Shown: positions 1 through 7,692, counted from the stretch's first letter. The stretch is DNA of 29,156 nucleotides from JAHJQQ01 sp041739295 (GCA_041739295.1 JBGSOE010000233.1:1-29156); one strand, 5' to 3'. Program-made: numbers and translations. Notes: a model not told the origin generated them from the letters alone.

Positions 1-60
1 CTTTCTTTGGCGAAGCAAAGAAAAGTACCTCGCCCAGCAAAGGGCGAAAGGAAGGCCGTG
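1..60. repeat. Dispersed hairpin repeat, copy 1 (cut by window edge)
   Basis: The first 29 bases form a hairpin (CTTTCTTTG, then CAAAGAAAAG) followed by TACCTCGCCC and AGCAAAGGGCGAAAGGAAGG. The same unit recurs at 986-1050. It is a short dispersed intergenic element of a kind I recall as common in gammaproteobacterial genomes. No gene is visible here. Confidence 0.6.
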
Positions 61-138
61 GTGTATCACTGGCCTCAAGCCAATAAGAAAAACCGTTGGG
101 GTTCGCTGTGCTCAACAGACCTGACGGCTACCGCCACC

Positions 139-176
139 CCCTCTCCCTAACCCTCTCCCGCGCGGGGAGAGGGGAT
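139..176. repeat. CTCTCCC-type inverted repeat, copy 1
   Basis: CCCTCTCCCTAACCCTCTCC is followed by the near-complementary GGGGAGAGGGGA. The same motif recurs in longer form at 1987-2068. It lies just downstream of the macrodomain gene, so it may act as a transcript-end hairpin, but it has no T-tract. Confidence 0.55.
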
Positions 177-182
177 AATGAC

Positions 183-680
183 CTATTCCCCCTCCTCCAA
201 CACCCGCTGATACACCTCAACATCAGCCTCACTGAAACAACACGCAACAATCTCCTCGAAGCGAGACTCGAACTCCCGCATCACTCGCACCGCAATGCGC
301 GTCGCCGCTTCCTTCGGATAACCATACACACCCGTGCTGATGGCTGGAAACGCAATCGAGCGCACCGCGTTTTCCAGTGCGAGTTCAAAACAGCTGCGAT
401 AACAGGATTCCAGGAGTTCGGGCTCACTCTCTTCGCCGCCACGCCAGACCGGACCCACGGTGGATATCACCCACTTGGCCGGTAGATTGAAGCCCGGTGA
501 CAATTTGGCCTCGCCGGTCAGGCAGCCGCCGTGTGTACGGTTGTATTCCTTCAGCTGTGGCCCGGCAGCGCGGTGAATCGCGCCGTCGACACCGCCGCCA
601 CCCAGCAGCGACTCGCTGGCCGCATTCACGATGGCATCGACCTTGAGTTGAGTGATATCGCCTTGATGAATTCGGATCAT
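183..680 (-). CDS. Macrodomain protein, O-acetyl-ADP-ribose deacetylase-like
   Basis: This 165-residue protein is a single macrodomain of the YmdB type, which binds ADP-ribose and typically hydrolyses O-acetyl-ADP-ribose or mono-ADP-ribosyl groups in the cytoplasm. Signature stretches are GDITQLKVDAIVNAA near the N-terminus, the glycine-rich loop LLGGGGVDGAIH, and AFPAISTGVYGYP near residue 120. The Asn of VNAA and the GGGGVD loop are the residues expected to contact ADP-ribose. I chose the ATG at 680 because the product then begins MIRIHQGDIT as is usual for the family. A longer frame could start at 704, but that adds eight residues unlike the family. It is monocistronic and bordered by repeats on both sides. 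A palindrome at 702-723 lies just upstream. Confidence 0.9.
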   Translation of the reverse strand: MIRIHQGDITQLKVDAIVNAASESLLGGGGVDGAIHRAAGPQLKEYNRTHGGCLTGEAKLSPGFNLPAKWVISTVGPVWRGGEESEPELLESCYRSCFELALENAVRSIAFPAISTGVYGYPKEAATRIAVRVMREFESRFEEIVACCFSEADVEVYQRVLEEGE

Positions 681-701
681 GGTCCTTAGCCTCACTATCA
701 G

Positions 702-723
702 CATCGATAGAATGCTATCGATG
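702..723. promoter_or_regulatory. Palindrome upstream of macrodomain gene
   Basis: CATCGATAG and CTATCGATG are perfect 9-base inverted arms around AATG. The site lies 21 bases upstream of the chosen start at 680 on the minus strand, a plausible operator position. The regulator is unknown. Confidence 0.4.
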
Positions 724-744
724 AATCAACCATTACGGTTTAAG

Positions 745-985
745 ACTAGCATGCGTAGGCTAAGTTGAGCGAAAGCGAAACCCGGGTTTCACTCCGTTCA
801 ACCAAGCTACGGAGAAAGGGTTTTGATTTTTCGTCCCGTAGGCGCAGCCGAGCATCGCAGGGGCAATCGGGGGAAGCGTGCCTAGAGTCTGAGCCGGCCG
901 TGATTTTCGGCTGGCGAGTCAGGCGCGCGCCGATTGCTCCGAGAAGCACAGGGTAGCCCTCGAAGAGGGGCAAGCCTTCGGGTCG
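745..985. repeat. Non-coding spacer with likely dispersed repeat sequence
   Basis: This stretch carries CGTAGGCGCAGCCGAGCATC and related blocks typical of dispersed intergenic sequence, and runs directly into the hairpin repeat at 986-1050. Open frames on both strands here (63 and 98 codons) have no recognisable motif, overlap each other and include the repeat, so I do not call a gene. Confidence 0.4.
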
Positions 986-1050
986 CCTTTCTTTTGGGTA
1001 CTTTTCTTTGGCGACACAAAGAAAAGTACCTCGCCCCAGCAAGGAGCGAA
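986..1050. repeat. Dispersed hairpin repeat, copy 2
   Basis: GGTACTTTTCTTTG at 997-1010 and CAAAGAAAAGTACC at 1017-1030 form a perfect 14-base stem with a six-base loop. It is followed by TCGCCCCAGCAAGGAGCGAA, as in copy 1 at the window start. Confidence 0.7.
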
Positions 1051-1077
1051 ATAAAGGTAAGGAAACCCTGAATAATT

Positions 1078-1146
1078 CGTCATTCCGGCGCAGGCCGGAA
1101 TCTATTGCCTTGAATCACATGGATTCCGGCCTGCGCCGGAATGACG
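1078..1146. repeat. Inverted repeat of the CATTCCGGCGCAGGCCGGAAT family
   Basis: CGTCATTCCGGCGCAGGCC at 1078 onward is mirrored by its complement ending at 1146, giving two arms of about 25 bases around a short spacer. Each arm is itself a small hairpin. A single arm recurs at 11884-11910, and a variant pair lies at 15597-15665. The flanks carry degenerate CTGAATAATT and ATAAATCAG, resembling the ends of the MITE family at 2130-2279. Confidence 0.7.
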
Positions 1147-1186
1147 GTTTAGTAATAAATCAGAAGTGCCGTAACTGTGTTTCACT

Positions 1187-1446
1187 GGCAATAATGAGAA
1201 ACGCTATTGGGTGCAGTGTCGATGCGGCAGAGGCATACCCCTGTCGGACGCGGCGCTCCGCGCCTGAATCCGACCTACATCTCCGCGCTCAGAATGAAGG
1301 AAAGGTAGGTTATGGAGTACCCCGGGCAATAATGAGAAACGTGATTGAGGATAGTGCAGAGTTAATCGATGCAGAGGATAGGATCGATGCAGCAGAGGTA
1401 TATCCCCGTCGGACGCGGCGCTCCGCGCCTGAATCCGACCTACATC
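1187..1446. repeat. Imperfect tandem duplication containing a hairpin
   Basis: GGCAATAATGAGAAACG occurs at 1187 and 1325. GTCGGACGCGGCGCTCCGCG with its continuation GAATCCGACCTACAT occurs from 1243 and again from 1408, so a unit of about 140-165 bases is duplicated with a 27-base size difference. The core folds as GTCGGA ... TCCGAC. Open frames crossing it on both strands reflect the duplication and are not called. Confidence 0.6.
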
Positions 1447-1476
1447 CATCGCGTCCGGGATAGAGTGACAGTAAGG

Positions 1477-1863
1477 CTACTTGACCACCTTAAGCGATGG
1501 GCGGCTAACACGTGGCGGGCTGTCAGGACTGTCCGGTGGTGGCTGAGTTTCATCTTCGTCTTCGTTGAACATCATGCCGCGGCCATTTTCCTGGGCATAG
1601 ATTGCCAACACCGCACCGATCGGTATGCGCACCTGCATGGGATTACCGCTGAAACGCGCATTGAATTCAATGCGGTCATTGAAGATCTGCAATCCGACAA
1701 TCGCGCTCGGATTGATGTTGAGCACGATCTTACCGTTATCCACATACTGCCGTGGCACTTCCACACCGGCAGCCTCTGCATTCACCAGAAGATACGGCGT
1801 CAGCGCGTTATCCAGAATCCATTCATTGATGGCGCGGATAAGATAGGGACGGCTTGAAGTCAT
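1477..1863 (-). CDS. sspB: ClpXP protease specificity-enhancing factor SspB
   Basis: SspB is the adaptor that tethers ssrA-tagged (and in some species RseA) substrates to the ClpX unfoldase. The 128-residue product begins MTSSRPYLIRAINEWILDN and continues with YLLVNAEAAGVEVP and the hydrophobic-groove region IVLNINPSAIVGLQIFND. This matches the conserved substrate-binding domain over roughly residues 1-105. An acidic, proline-rich linker (EDEDETQPPPDSPDSPP) leads to a basic C-terminal tail ending LKVVK, the short ClpX-binding peptide. Length and architecture are normal. In many gammaproteobacteria sspB follows sspA; no sspA is visible here and the upstream side holds repeats. No strong ribosome-binding site is seen, but the start agrees with the family N-terminus. 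Confidence 0.95.
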   Translation of the reverse strand: MTSSRPYLIRAINEWILDNALTPYLLVNAEAAGVEVPRQYVDNGKIVLNINPSAIVGLQIFNDRIEFNARFSGNPMQVRIPIGAVLAIYAQENGRGMMFNEDEDETQPPPDSPDSPPRVSRPSLKVVK

Positions 1864-2129
1864 GTAACATCAGGTCCTAGGTTCTAGGGCCGAGGTGCCA
1901 GTAAAGTGCCGGATTGCCTTTTCTCGACCCTATTGAGCAGTACATGATGGCATGACATAGATAGGCTCGACTTGAGAACTTCGCCACCCTCTCCCCAACC
2001 CTCTCCCGCCCCGGCGGGAGAGGGGGTTATCCCCTCTCCCCGCTTGCGGAGAGAGGGTTAGGGAGAGGAGAGTCCGTGTCATCCCAATTGGTAATGATCA
2101 ATAGTGTCCTGGATCACATGGATTCCTTA
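1864..2129. repeat. Repeat-rich spacer with CTCTCCC inverted repeats
   Basis: The spacer upstream of sspB contains AGGTTCTAGGGCCGAGGTGC near 1879, related to the hairpin between pgk and gap at 26889-26928. A CTCTCCC/GGGAGAG cluster of complementary blocks follows at 1987-2068. No gene is seen. Confidence 0.5.
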
Positions 2130-2279
2130 CTAGGGAACCTCTGATTAATTCGCTGAAGCGGCATCTGCCGCGTTGCAGCCGGGCTCAAAATACTCATTTA
2201 CGCCGTGTAAACTCCGTTTTTTTCGCCCGTCCGCGCCTTGCATCTGCTCGCTTGATCAAATTAATCAGAGGTTCCCTAG
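2130..2279. mobile_element. MITE-like element, copy A (21-bp perfect terminal inverted repeats)
   Basis: The element is about 150 bases long, with CTAGGGAACCTCTGATTAAT at its left end mirrored exactly at its right end. The interior has no coding capacity and contains GCGTTGCAGCCGGGCTCAA, shared in diverged form with the element at 22668-22762. Size, perfect ends and lack of a gene fit a non-autonomous miniature transposable element. No target-site duplication was established and no parent transposase lies in this window. Confidence 0.65.
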
Positions 2280-2318
2280 ATACTCTCCTTCCGTACTCCC
2301 AGGTTTTGCATCGGCCAT

Positions 2319-2348
2319 AAAGAAAACGTGCGGCCAGGAGGCCGCACG
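2319..2348 (-). terminator. Intrinsic terminator of the nucleotidase gene
   Basis: Read on the minus strand, a perfect 9-base stem (CGTGCGGCC / GGCCGCACG, four-base loop) is followed by TTTTCTTTAT. It begins about 20 bases after the stop codon at 2367, the expected place for a rho-independent terminator. Confidence 0.85.
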
Positions 2349-2366
2349 CTCTATAACCACTTAGCT

Positions 2367-4514
2367 TTAATTTCTATCAAAAACAGTAAACACACGTTTC
2401 AGCCATGCCGGACCTGCACCCTGTGTCGGCTGGACAATTCCAGGGCCGCCATATTCAGAGGCCGGCACACCGGTCACTGCCGTCACCCGACCCAGACCAT
2501 GCGTACTGGTATCGATAACATTTGTCGCGAGATAGCGACGCAATGCATCAGTCGGATGCGCGAAGTTATCCGGCGCAACCTTCAGGAACAGCGGGCCACC
2601 ATTGGCAAAACGAACCGGATCGAAGATGTTCGCCGGGTTCATCGGGAGCTGCGTTTGCCATGGACCATTGATGTTGAGCGGACGGTGACCAAACATATCG
2701 GTCGGTCCGGTCGTCAACTCGGTTCCCTGGATGTAACGCACATTGGTAGCACCGGAGGTGCGACATACTTCATCAATCGGATTACCGTGCGGGTAGCATG
2801 AAGCCAAGGTGTAAGTCGTGCTCGGATCCAGGTTGTGACCATTGATGGTGACGTTATCGATACGGCCCGCCGTGATGGTACGCGGGAAGTCATCGTTGAG
2901 CTCAACATCGAAGTGCATATTGCTGGTGAAGCCCAGGAACCAACCACCGCGCTGACGGTAGGGGTTCGGATCGAACACATTGCTTAACACGCCTTCCCAA
3001 TGATCTTTCAGACGGCCACCGGTGAATTCCGCCAAAGCACCGGCAGCGCCGATCGGATAATAGTCATACAGATCGCCGACGGTGATGTCGCCGCTGAAAC
3101 CATCGTCCGAACCTAACACAACGGTATCGAAGCGGAAGCCATTGGTTTGCGACAGCGTGTTGTCCATTGTCAGAGGCTTACCTTTGGAATCCGTTTGACC
3201 CAGGGACAGCGCCAGATCCAGGAAGGCATCGACCATGACGTTGTTGGCGACTTCTTCCAGTACATCGAAGCGTTCGATGCTCGGATTGGTATGACCCACA
3301 ACAGTCTCCAACGGATCGCACAGCACATGACCCTTGCCGTACGGGAACGCGTTCGGACCGAAGGTGTGGCAGGTAAGATCCGGTCCGGCAACGAAGGTGC
3401 TACGCTCCTGGTCGATGATGGCCTTCATGGCGGGATCTTCGACCACACTACCGTCGGCTTCCATCAAGTCCCATTTATAGTCCGTGATATAACCGTATCT
3501 CACTTTCACATCGAGCCGACCCAGGAAACTGTCTTCGCCAGCCTCGGTGACAATGCCGATGTTCTGGCCGAACGGACCACGCTTGATGATGATGGGTTCC
3601 GGTGTACGCTCATGGGTGTGACCGCTGAACATAACGTTGATCTCGGGGAATTCCTTGGTCAACTGAACATTCTTAGCCAATCCCAGTTCCGACAGGACGA
3701 CAATCAGCTCGGCGCCTTCAGCTTTCGCTGCCGCAATGTTCACGGGCAGTTCTTTGTAACCCATGGTGAATTTGAGGCCGGTGTTGAATGCCGCCGCCTG
3801 CTGTGGCACCACATCGCTGGTTATACCGATAATGCCGACCTTCTTGCCGCCGACCGTCTTTACGATGTAGCCGGGGTGGGTTTGTCCGGTAATGACCTTG
3901 TTGACTTCATTATAGTTGTACAGATTGATGGCAACCGTTGGGAAGTTGGCTTTGGTCACATGGCAGGTGGCGTAGGTCGTGACATTCAGGCCACCCGGCG
4001 TGGCGCATTGCTGATCTTCGTGACCCGGTCGGCCATCCAGATAAGCCATGGTGGTGCGATTGTTCGGCGCAAGAACAGTGGAAAAATCACCGGCTACGAA
4101 GCGCTGACGATACACGCGCGGACCATAACCAAAATCCCAGTTACCGGGCAGGAAGGCGTCGATGGCCAGCGCATTCAATGCCGGCATGATGGCGTCACCA
4201 TTTGAAAACGTGGTCTCGGCACTGCCATGCGTGGTATCACCGACGGCGAGCAACAGACTATTCGGGTTGCTGGCGCGGACTTGTTTAATGAGCGTGGTTA
4301 TCTTGGCGATGCCGCCGCTGTTGGGGTCCATTCGGCCGTCTGGAAAAATCTCCGCATGCGGCGCCAGATGACCATGCATATCCTGGAACTGCATGAGTGT
4401 GATGGTATCACCGCCTCTATCGCGATAACCCGCGTTGGCCAGTGGGCTGGTGAGCAGCAGCGCCGCAATACTGCTGGCAAGTATACTTGGCAGCAGATGT
4501 TGTGTTGTCTTCAT
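2367..4514 (-). CDS. Secreted SoxB-like 5'-nucleotidase/metallophosphoesterase
   Basis: This 715-residue protein starts with a classical signal peptide (MKTTQHLLPSILASSIAALL, cleavage near LANA-GY), so it acts in the periplasm or outside. The calcineurin-like metallophosphoesterase domain follows, with DMHGH (D45, H47), VGDTTHGS (D93), PGNWDFGYG (N125) and GHTHE near residue 300 as metal-binding blocks. The 5'-nucleotidase C-terminal domain then occupies roughly residues 380-640. The GNHEFD block of ordinary 5'-nucleotidases reads GNWDFG, so the positions of the catalytic His and Asp are Trp and Gly. SoxB thiosulfohydrolases, as I recall, also carry Trp here. At 715 residues it is longer than UshA (about 550) or SoxB (about 570). 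ATG 4514 is preferred because GGAGG lies eight bases upstream. No other sox gene adjoins. The substrate is uncertain. Confidence 0.85.
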   Translation of the reverse strand: MKTTQHLLPSILASSIAALLLTSPLANAGYRDRGGDTITLMQFQDMHGHLAPHAEIFPDGRMDPNSGGIAKITTLIKQVRASNPNSLLLAVGDTTHGSAETTFSNGDAIMPALNALAIDAFLPGNWDFGYGPRVYRQRFVAGDFSTVLAPNNRTTMAYLDGRPGHEDQQCATPGGLNVTTYATCHVTKANFPTVAINLYNYNEVNKVITGQTHPGYIVKTVGGKKVGIIGITSDVVPQQAAAFNTGLKFTMGYKELPVNIAAAKAEGAELIVVLSELGLAKNVQLTKEFPEINVMFSGHTHERTPEPIIIKRGPFGQNIGIVTEAGEDSFLGRLDVKVRYGYITDYKWDLMEADGSVVEDPAMKAIIDQERSTFVAGPDLTCHTFGPNAFPYGKGHVLCDPLETVVGHTNPSIERFDVLEEVANNVMVDAFLDLALSLGQTDSKGKPLTMDNTLSQTNGFRFDTVVLGSDDGFSGDITVGDLYDYYPIGAAGALAEFTGGRLKDHWEGVLSNVFDPNPYRQRGGWFLGFTSNMHFDVELNDDFPRTITAGRIDNVTINGHNLDPSTTYTLASCYPHGNPIDEVCRTSGATNVRYIQGTELTTGPTDMFGHRPLNINGPWQTQLPMNPANIFDPVRFANGGPLFLKVAPDNFAHPTDALRRYLATNVIDTSTHGLGRVTAVTGVPASEYGGPGIVQPTQGAGPAWLKRVFTVFDRN

Positions 4515-4744
4515 GGGAAGTACCTCCGACGTCATTTATTTTCGATTTAACCGTTCTAAATCTGCATAACCGGCCAAGCCTGCCCGGGTGTCTAGAAATA
4601 CCGGACATGGCAGCGTGTCTCTAGGCGTTATTTGCAGGTCTGGTAGGTTTCTTTCGTGGAGAAAATAAGTGGAATAGTTCTGGACCTGATGTCATCTAGG
4701 TACTTACAGCTCCCGCCGTCCCTTCTAAGGTAGAGGCGTTACCG
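4515..4744. promoter_or_regulatory. Divergent promoter region, nucleotidase and AraC-type regulator
   Basis: About 230 bases separate the starts of two divergently transcribed genes. GGAGG serves the minus-strand gene and AGAGG the plus-strand gene. No clear operator palindrome was identified, but the arrangement suggests the regulator may control its neighbour. Confidence 0.45.
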
Positions 4745-5542
4745 ATGACGTCACCATTACTGCTTTGGATCAACATGACCGCCGGGAAGCCGGAGTTGGC
4801 GCTGTGCGATCGGCTGGGAGACCAGTGTCGCATCGAGTCCTGCGATGACCCTGCCGGCCTGGGAAAAATAATCCTCAAGCTGACACCCTGCATTCTGTGC
4901 TTTGATTTCGATCACCCGAATCAGGACCAGCTCAATCTTTTGCAGAAGACCAAGCTGCAATTTCCCTCGATTCCGATCCTGATGTTTACCGAGGCACACT
5001 CGGCCGAGCTGATGATCTGGGCCCTGCGCACACGTGTGTGGGACTGTTTCATCAAACCCGTGAGTGCCGGCGAAGTCATACGCCGGTTGAATATCATGCT
5101 GCCTATACTGGCACCGGATTGCGGCCAGCGCGCACGCCCTGTGCTGATGCCACAACGCACACCGCTTGCCAGCGGCTATAACGACAATGCGACATCGCCC
5201 GCCTGCCGCACGCAACCCGCCCAACGGCATCTGCTGAAACATTTCCAGGAAAAGACTTCATTGGCGGACATGGCGGAACTCTGCGCCATGGACAGTTTCG
5301 AATTCAGCCGCACCTTCAAACGTGAACAGGGCTGCACCTTCCGCGAATTTCTGCAACGTGCGCGTATCGAGGCCGCCGCGAACCAATTGCGTGATTCCCA
5401 ACACTCCGTCATCGACATCGCCGGCGCCGTCGGCTTCAACGATCCATCGCATTTCACCCGCCAGTTCCGCCAATACATGGGCGTCACGCCAAGCATCTAT
5501 AGAAACACGGCTGGCCCGGAAGGCTATCCGCTAAACGGTTGA
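4745..5542 (+). CDS. AraC-family regulator with an atypical N-terminal receiver domain
   Basis: The 265-residue protein has two parts. Residues 1-115 look like a CheY-type receiver: a buried strand ending in D54 and D56 (CFDFD), the Thr of FTE near residue 82 and the Lys of FIKP at 104. The N-terminal strand reads LLLWINM, so the usual acidic pair (DD or ED) is missing and phosphorylation may be weak or absent. After a linker, residues 170-255 form the double helix-turn-helix AraC domain (SLADMAELCAMDSFEFSRTF, then VIDIAGAVGFNDPSHFTRQF and GVTPSIYR). AGAGG sits eight bases before the ATG. It is divergent from the secreted nucleotidase gene, which is its most obvious candidate target. No sensor kinase is nearby. 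Confidence 0.85.
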   Translation: MTSPLLLWINMTAGKPELALCDRLGDQCRIESCDDPAGLGKIILKLTPCILCFDFDHPNQDQLNLLQKTKLQFPSIPILMFTEAHSAELMIWALRTRVWDCFIKPVSAGEVIRRLNIMLPILAPDCGQRARPVLMPQRTPLASGYNDNATSPACRTQPAQRHLLKHFQEKTSLADMAELCAMDSFEFSRTFKREQGCTFREFLQRARIEAAANQLRDSQHSVIDIAGAVGFNDPSHFTRQFRQYMGVTPSIYRNTAGPEGYPLNG

Positions 5543-5691
5543 GCAGTGCGCTCTGGCATCTCTGCATCGCCGCATAAAATTCGGCCGGCGCAGCAGATAA
5601 ATAACACTGATTTGCAAAGCGCAACAATGGGATCTATGGTGATGCCGTTGAGCGGGTTTATGGTTCGTGCCCGCACAACAGGAGGTTTACC

Positions 5692-5853
5692 ATGTGCTAC
5701 GAATTCTGGCATCACCAAGACAAGCATCAACAGCAGGAAGGCATCGCGAAACGCGTGCGAGACATGATCGAGAAGGCGAAAGCAGCGCCGCCCGCACCGA
5801 AGACAACCCGGCGACCAGCAACCGCGATTGAACAAGACATCGTTCCGGTCTGA
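5692..5853 (+). CDS. Small hypothetical protein, 53 residues
   Basis: This short frame is preceded by a near-perfect ribosome-binding site (AGGAGGT, five bases before the ATG), which is the main reason to call it. The product begins MCYEFWHHQDKHQQQEG, continues with a basic amphipathic stretch (IAKRVRDMIEKAKAA), a Pro/Ala/Lys-rich segment and the acidic end IEQDIVPV. It has no signal peptide or membrane segment. The Cys-Tyr-Glu start and the two adjacent histidines could bind metal, but that is speculation. It lies 149 bases downstream of the AraC-type regulator in the same direction. The family is not recognised. Confidence 0.6.
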   Translation: MCYEFWHHQDKHQQQEGIAKRVRDMIEKAKAAPPAPKTTRRPATAIEQDIVPV

Positions 5854-5910
5854 ACCGGAGATACCCCCTTTCTTCCACCCCGCATCTGCGGGAAATTTTT
5901 TTGATGGAAT

Positions 5911-6084
5911 GTAGGGTGGGTTAGGCACGGGGTTTGTGCCGTAACCCAACAATCTAATGTAGGGTGGGTTAGCGGGGTTTCGCGTAACCCACCAGCTGTG
6001 CCGTTAGGCACACCTTTAGAGCAGGTATTGTGTCGCTGCGCGACGCTTGGTGGGTTACGCGAAAAGCCGCTAACCCACCCTACA
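5911..6084. repeat. Three copies of a GTAGGGTGGGTTA hairpin repeat
   Basis: GTAGGGTGGGTTA...TAACCCA units occur at 5911-5950 and 5959-5992 in one orientation and at 6049-6084 in the other, so the outer copies can pair as a large inverted structure. The block lies downstream of both the small ORF and trpB2, which converge here. Confidence 0.7.
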
Positions 6085-6095
6085 TCGACTCAACA

Positions 6096-7445
6096 TCACC
6101 CCACCTTCGGCAGATGCAGCAAGGATTCCTTGATCGCCGCCTTCGGATAATCGAAATCCTCCAACTCCCCGCTGAAGTAACGGTCATACGACGTCATATC
6201 GAAATGCCCGTGGCCGGAGAGATTGAACAGCAGCGTCTTGGGCTCGCCGGTCTTGGCGCAGTCACGCGCCTCGCGCACCACCGCGGCAATGGCGTGATTG
6301 GATTCTGGCGCGGGCAATATGCCCTCGGTGCGCGCGAACAACACGCCGGCCTCGAACGTCTCCAGCTGCGGCACCGACATCGCCTCGATCAGGCCTTCGT
6401 TATACAGCTGGCTCACCAGCGCGGAATCGCCGTGGTAACGCAGACCACCCGCGTGAATGCCCGGCGGCATGAAATCGTGACCGAGGGTGTACATCTTCAT
6501 CAGCGGCGTGAGCCCGACGGCATCGCCGAAATCGTAGGTGTACACACCCTTCGTTAACGATGGACAGGAACTCGGCTCCACCGCCACCAGGCGCACCTTA
6601 CTGCCGGCCGCCTTGTCGGCGAAGAACGGAAACGCAATACCGCCGAAGTTGGAACCACCGCCGCAGGACGCGAACACCATGTCCGGATAATCATCGACCA
6701 GGTTCAGTTGTTTTCGCGCCTCTTCACCGATGATGGTCTGATGCAGCAGCACATGATTGAGCACCGAGCCCAATGCATAGTTGGTGTCCTTGCGCCCGGC
6801 CGCTTCTTCCACCGCTTCGGAAATCGCAATACCCAGTGAGCCCTGCGAGTCCGGATGCAGTTTGAGAATCTGCCGACCCGCCTCCGTCAACTCAGTTGGA
6901 CTGGCGAACACCTCCGCGCCCCAGGTCTGCATGAGCGAACGCCGATAGGGCTTTTGCTCATAGCTGATCTTCACCATATACACGCGCACCTCCAGCCCGA
7001 ACATCTGCCCGGCCAGCGCCAGCGAACAACCCCACTGTCCCGCGCCGGTCTCGGTGGTCAGCCGCTTGATGCCCGCCTGCTTGTTATAGAAGGCCTGCGC
7101 CACCGCCGTGTTCGGCTTGTGCGAACCGGCGGGACTGACGGATTCATTCTTGTAATAGATCTTCGCCGGCGTCTGCAACGCCGCTTCCAAGCGATGCGCG
7201 CGATACAGCGGCGACGGCCGCCACAACCGCAACACCTCGCGCACCGGTTCCGGAATCGGTATCCAACGTTCCGCCGACATCTCCTGCATCACCAACGCCT
7301 CGGGGAAGATGCCCAGCATCGCCTCCGGCGGCACGGGATTACCATCCGGCCCCAGATACGGCGCCGGCTTGTTCGGCATGTCTGCAATGATGTTGTACCA
7401 ATGCGTCGGCATCTCCGATTCGGGTAGCAGGATCTTGGTCTGCAT
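6096..7445 (-). CDS. trpB2: TrpB2-type tryptophan synthase beta chain
   Basis: The 449-residue PLP enzyme belongs to the TrpB2 branch, which makes tryptophan from indole and serine and is often encoded apart from trpA. Visible markers are the long N-terminal extension (HWYNIIADMPNKP, PPEAMLGIFPEALVMQEMS), the PLP lysine K110 in GSHKPNTA, the ETGAGQWG loop (a Glu at the position that activates indole in the family), the cofactor-phosphate loop CGGGSNFGG, and the C-terminal LLFNLSGHGHFDM. ATG 7445 is chosen because GAGGAG lies just upstream and the product then starts MQTKILLPESEMPTHWYN. A longer frame to 7496 has no such site. No trpA or other trp gene is nearby, so it may salvage indole or act as a serine deaminase. 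Confidence 0.93.
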   Translation of the reverse strand: MQTKILLPESEMPTHWYNIIADMPNKPAPYLGPDGNPVPPEAMLGIFPEALVMQEMSAERWIPIPEPVREVLRLWRPSPLYRAHRLEAALQTPAKIYYKNESVSPAGSHKPNTAVAQAFYNKQAGIKRLTTETGAGQWGCSLALAGQMFGLEVRVYMVKISYEQKPYRRSLMQTWGAEVFASPTELTEAGRQILKLHPDSQGSLGIAISEAVEEAAGRKDTNYALGSVLNHVLLHQTIIGEEARKQLNLVDDYPDMVFASCGGGSNFGGIAFPFFADKAAGSKVRLVAVEPSSCPSLTKGVYTYDFGDAVGLTPLMKMYTLGHDFMPPGIHAGGLRYHGDSALVSQLYNEGLIEAMSVPQLETFEAGVLFARTEGILPAPESNHAIAAVVREARDCAKTGEPKTLLFNLSGHGHFDMTSYDRYFSGELEDFDYPKAAIKESLLHLPKVG

Positions 7446-7661
7446 CGGCTGATCTCCTCGTTGGTGGTTTTTGAGTGCGGCTCCTCGTCGCGTCAAAGGA
7501 TCATCCCACAGGAAACGGTAGCAGGCAGCCAGATTCTGGGCCGAAATTGATCTATGGCAGGTGGTGGGCGTAGGCTGCGGTGCAGGGGGGCGCGGGCTTG
7601 GGGGCTTGCGTGGGGATATGGGTTATCTGAACGAGCGGGCCCAGTACGAAATTCCTATAGG
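7446..7661. other. Spacer between trpB2 and the AT-rich cassette
   Basis: This spacer holds the trpB2 ribosome-binding site at its left edge and a G-rich stretch around 7560-7620. Base composition changes abruptly from about 7640 onward. No gene is seen; it probably marks the left boundary of the accessory island. Confidence 0.4.
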
Positions 7662-7692
7662 TAGTACGTGCGTACTAGGTACTGCGTACTAT
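7662..7692 (+). promoter_or_regulatory. GTACT-rich near-palindromic site upstream of the three-gene cassette
   Basis: TAGTACGTGCGTACTA is a near-perfect palindrome, followed by GGTACTGCGTACTA with the same GTACT half-site. The cluster ends 28 bases before the first start codon at 7721, where an operator would be expected to act on the cassette promoter. Confidence 0.4.

Noticed and set aside
746..1042. Opposed open frames of 98 (minus) and 63 (plus) codons
   Set aside because: They overlap each other, cross the hairpin repeat at 986-1050 and have no recognisable motif or ribosome-binding site, so they are best explained as repeat sequence.
1078..1146. Possible CRISPR-like array from the repeated inverted units
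   Set aside because: The repeats are dispersed REP-type hairpins without regular spacers, and no cas genes are present.
1008..1463. 151-codon plus-strand frame
   Set aside because: It is made almost wholly of two repeat families (1078-1146 and the 1187-1446 duplication); the internal protein repeat follows from the DNA repeat.
3147..4205. 352-codon plus-strand frame inside the nucleotidase gene
   Set aside because: It is the antisense of a gene with clear signal peptide, motifs and terminator; its residues show no family pattern. The same applies to long antisense frames under gap, fba, pgk, sqr and trpB2.
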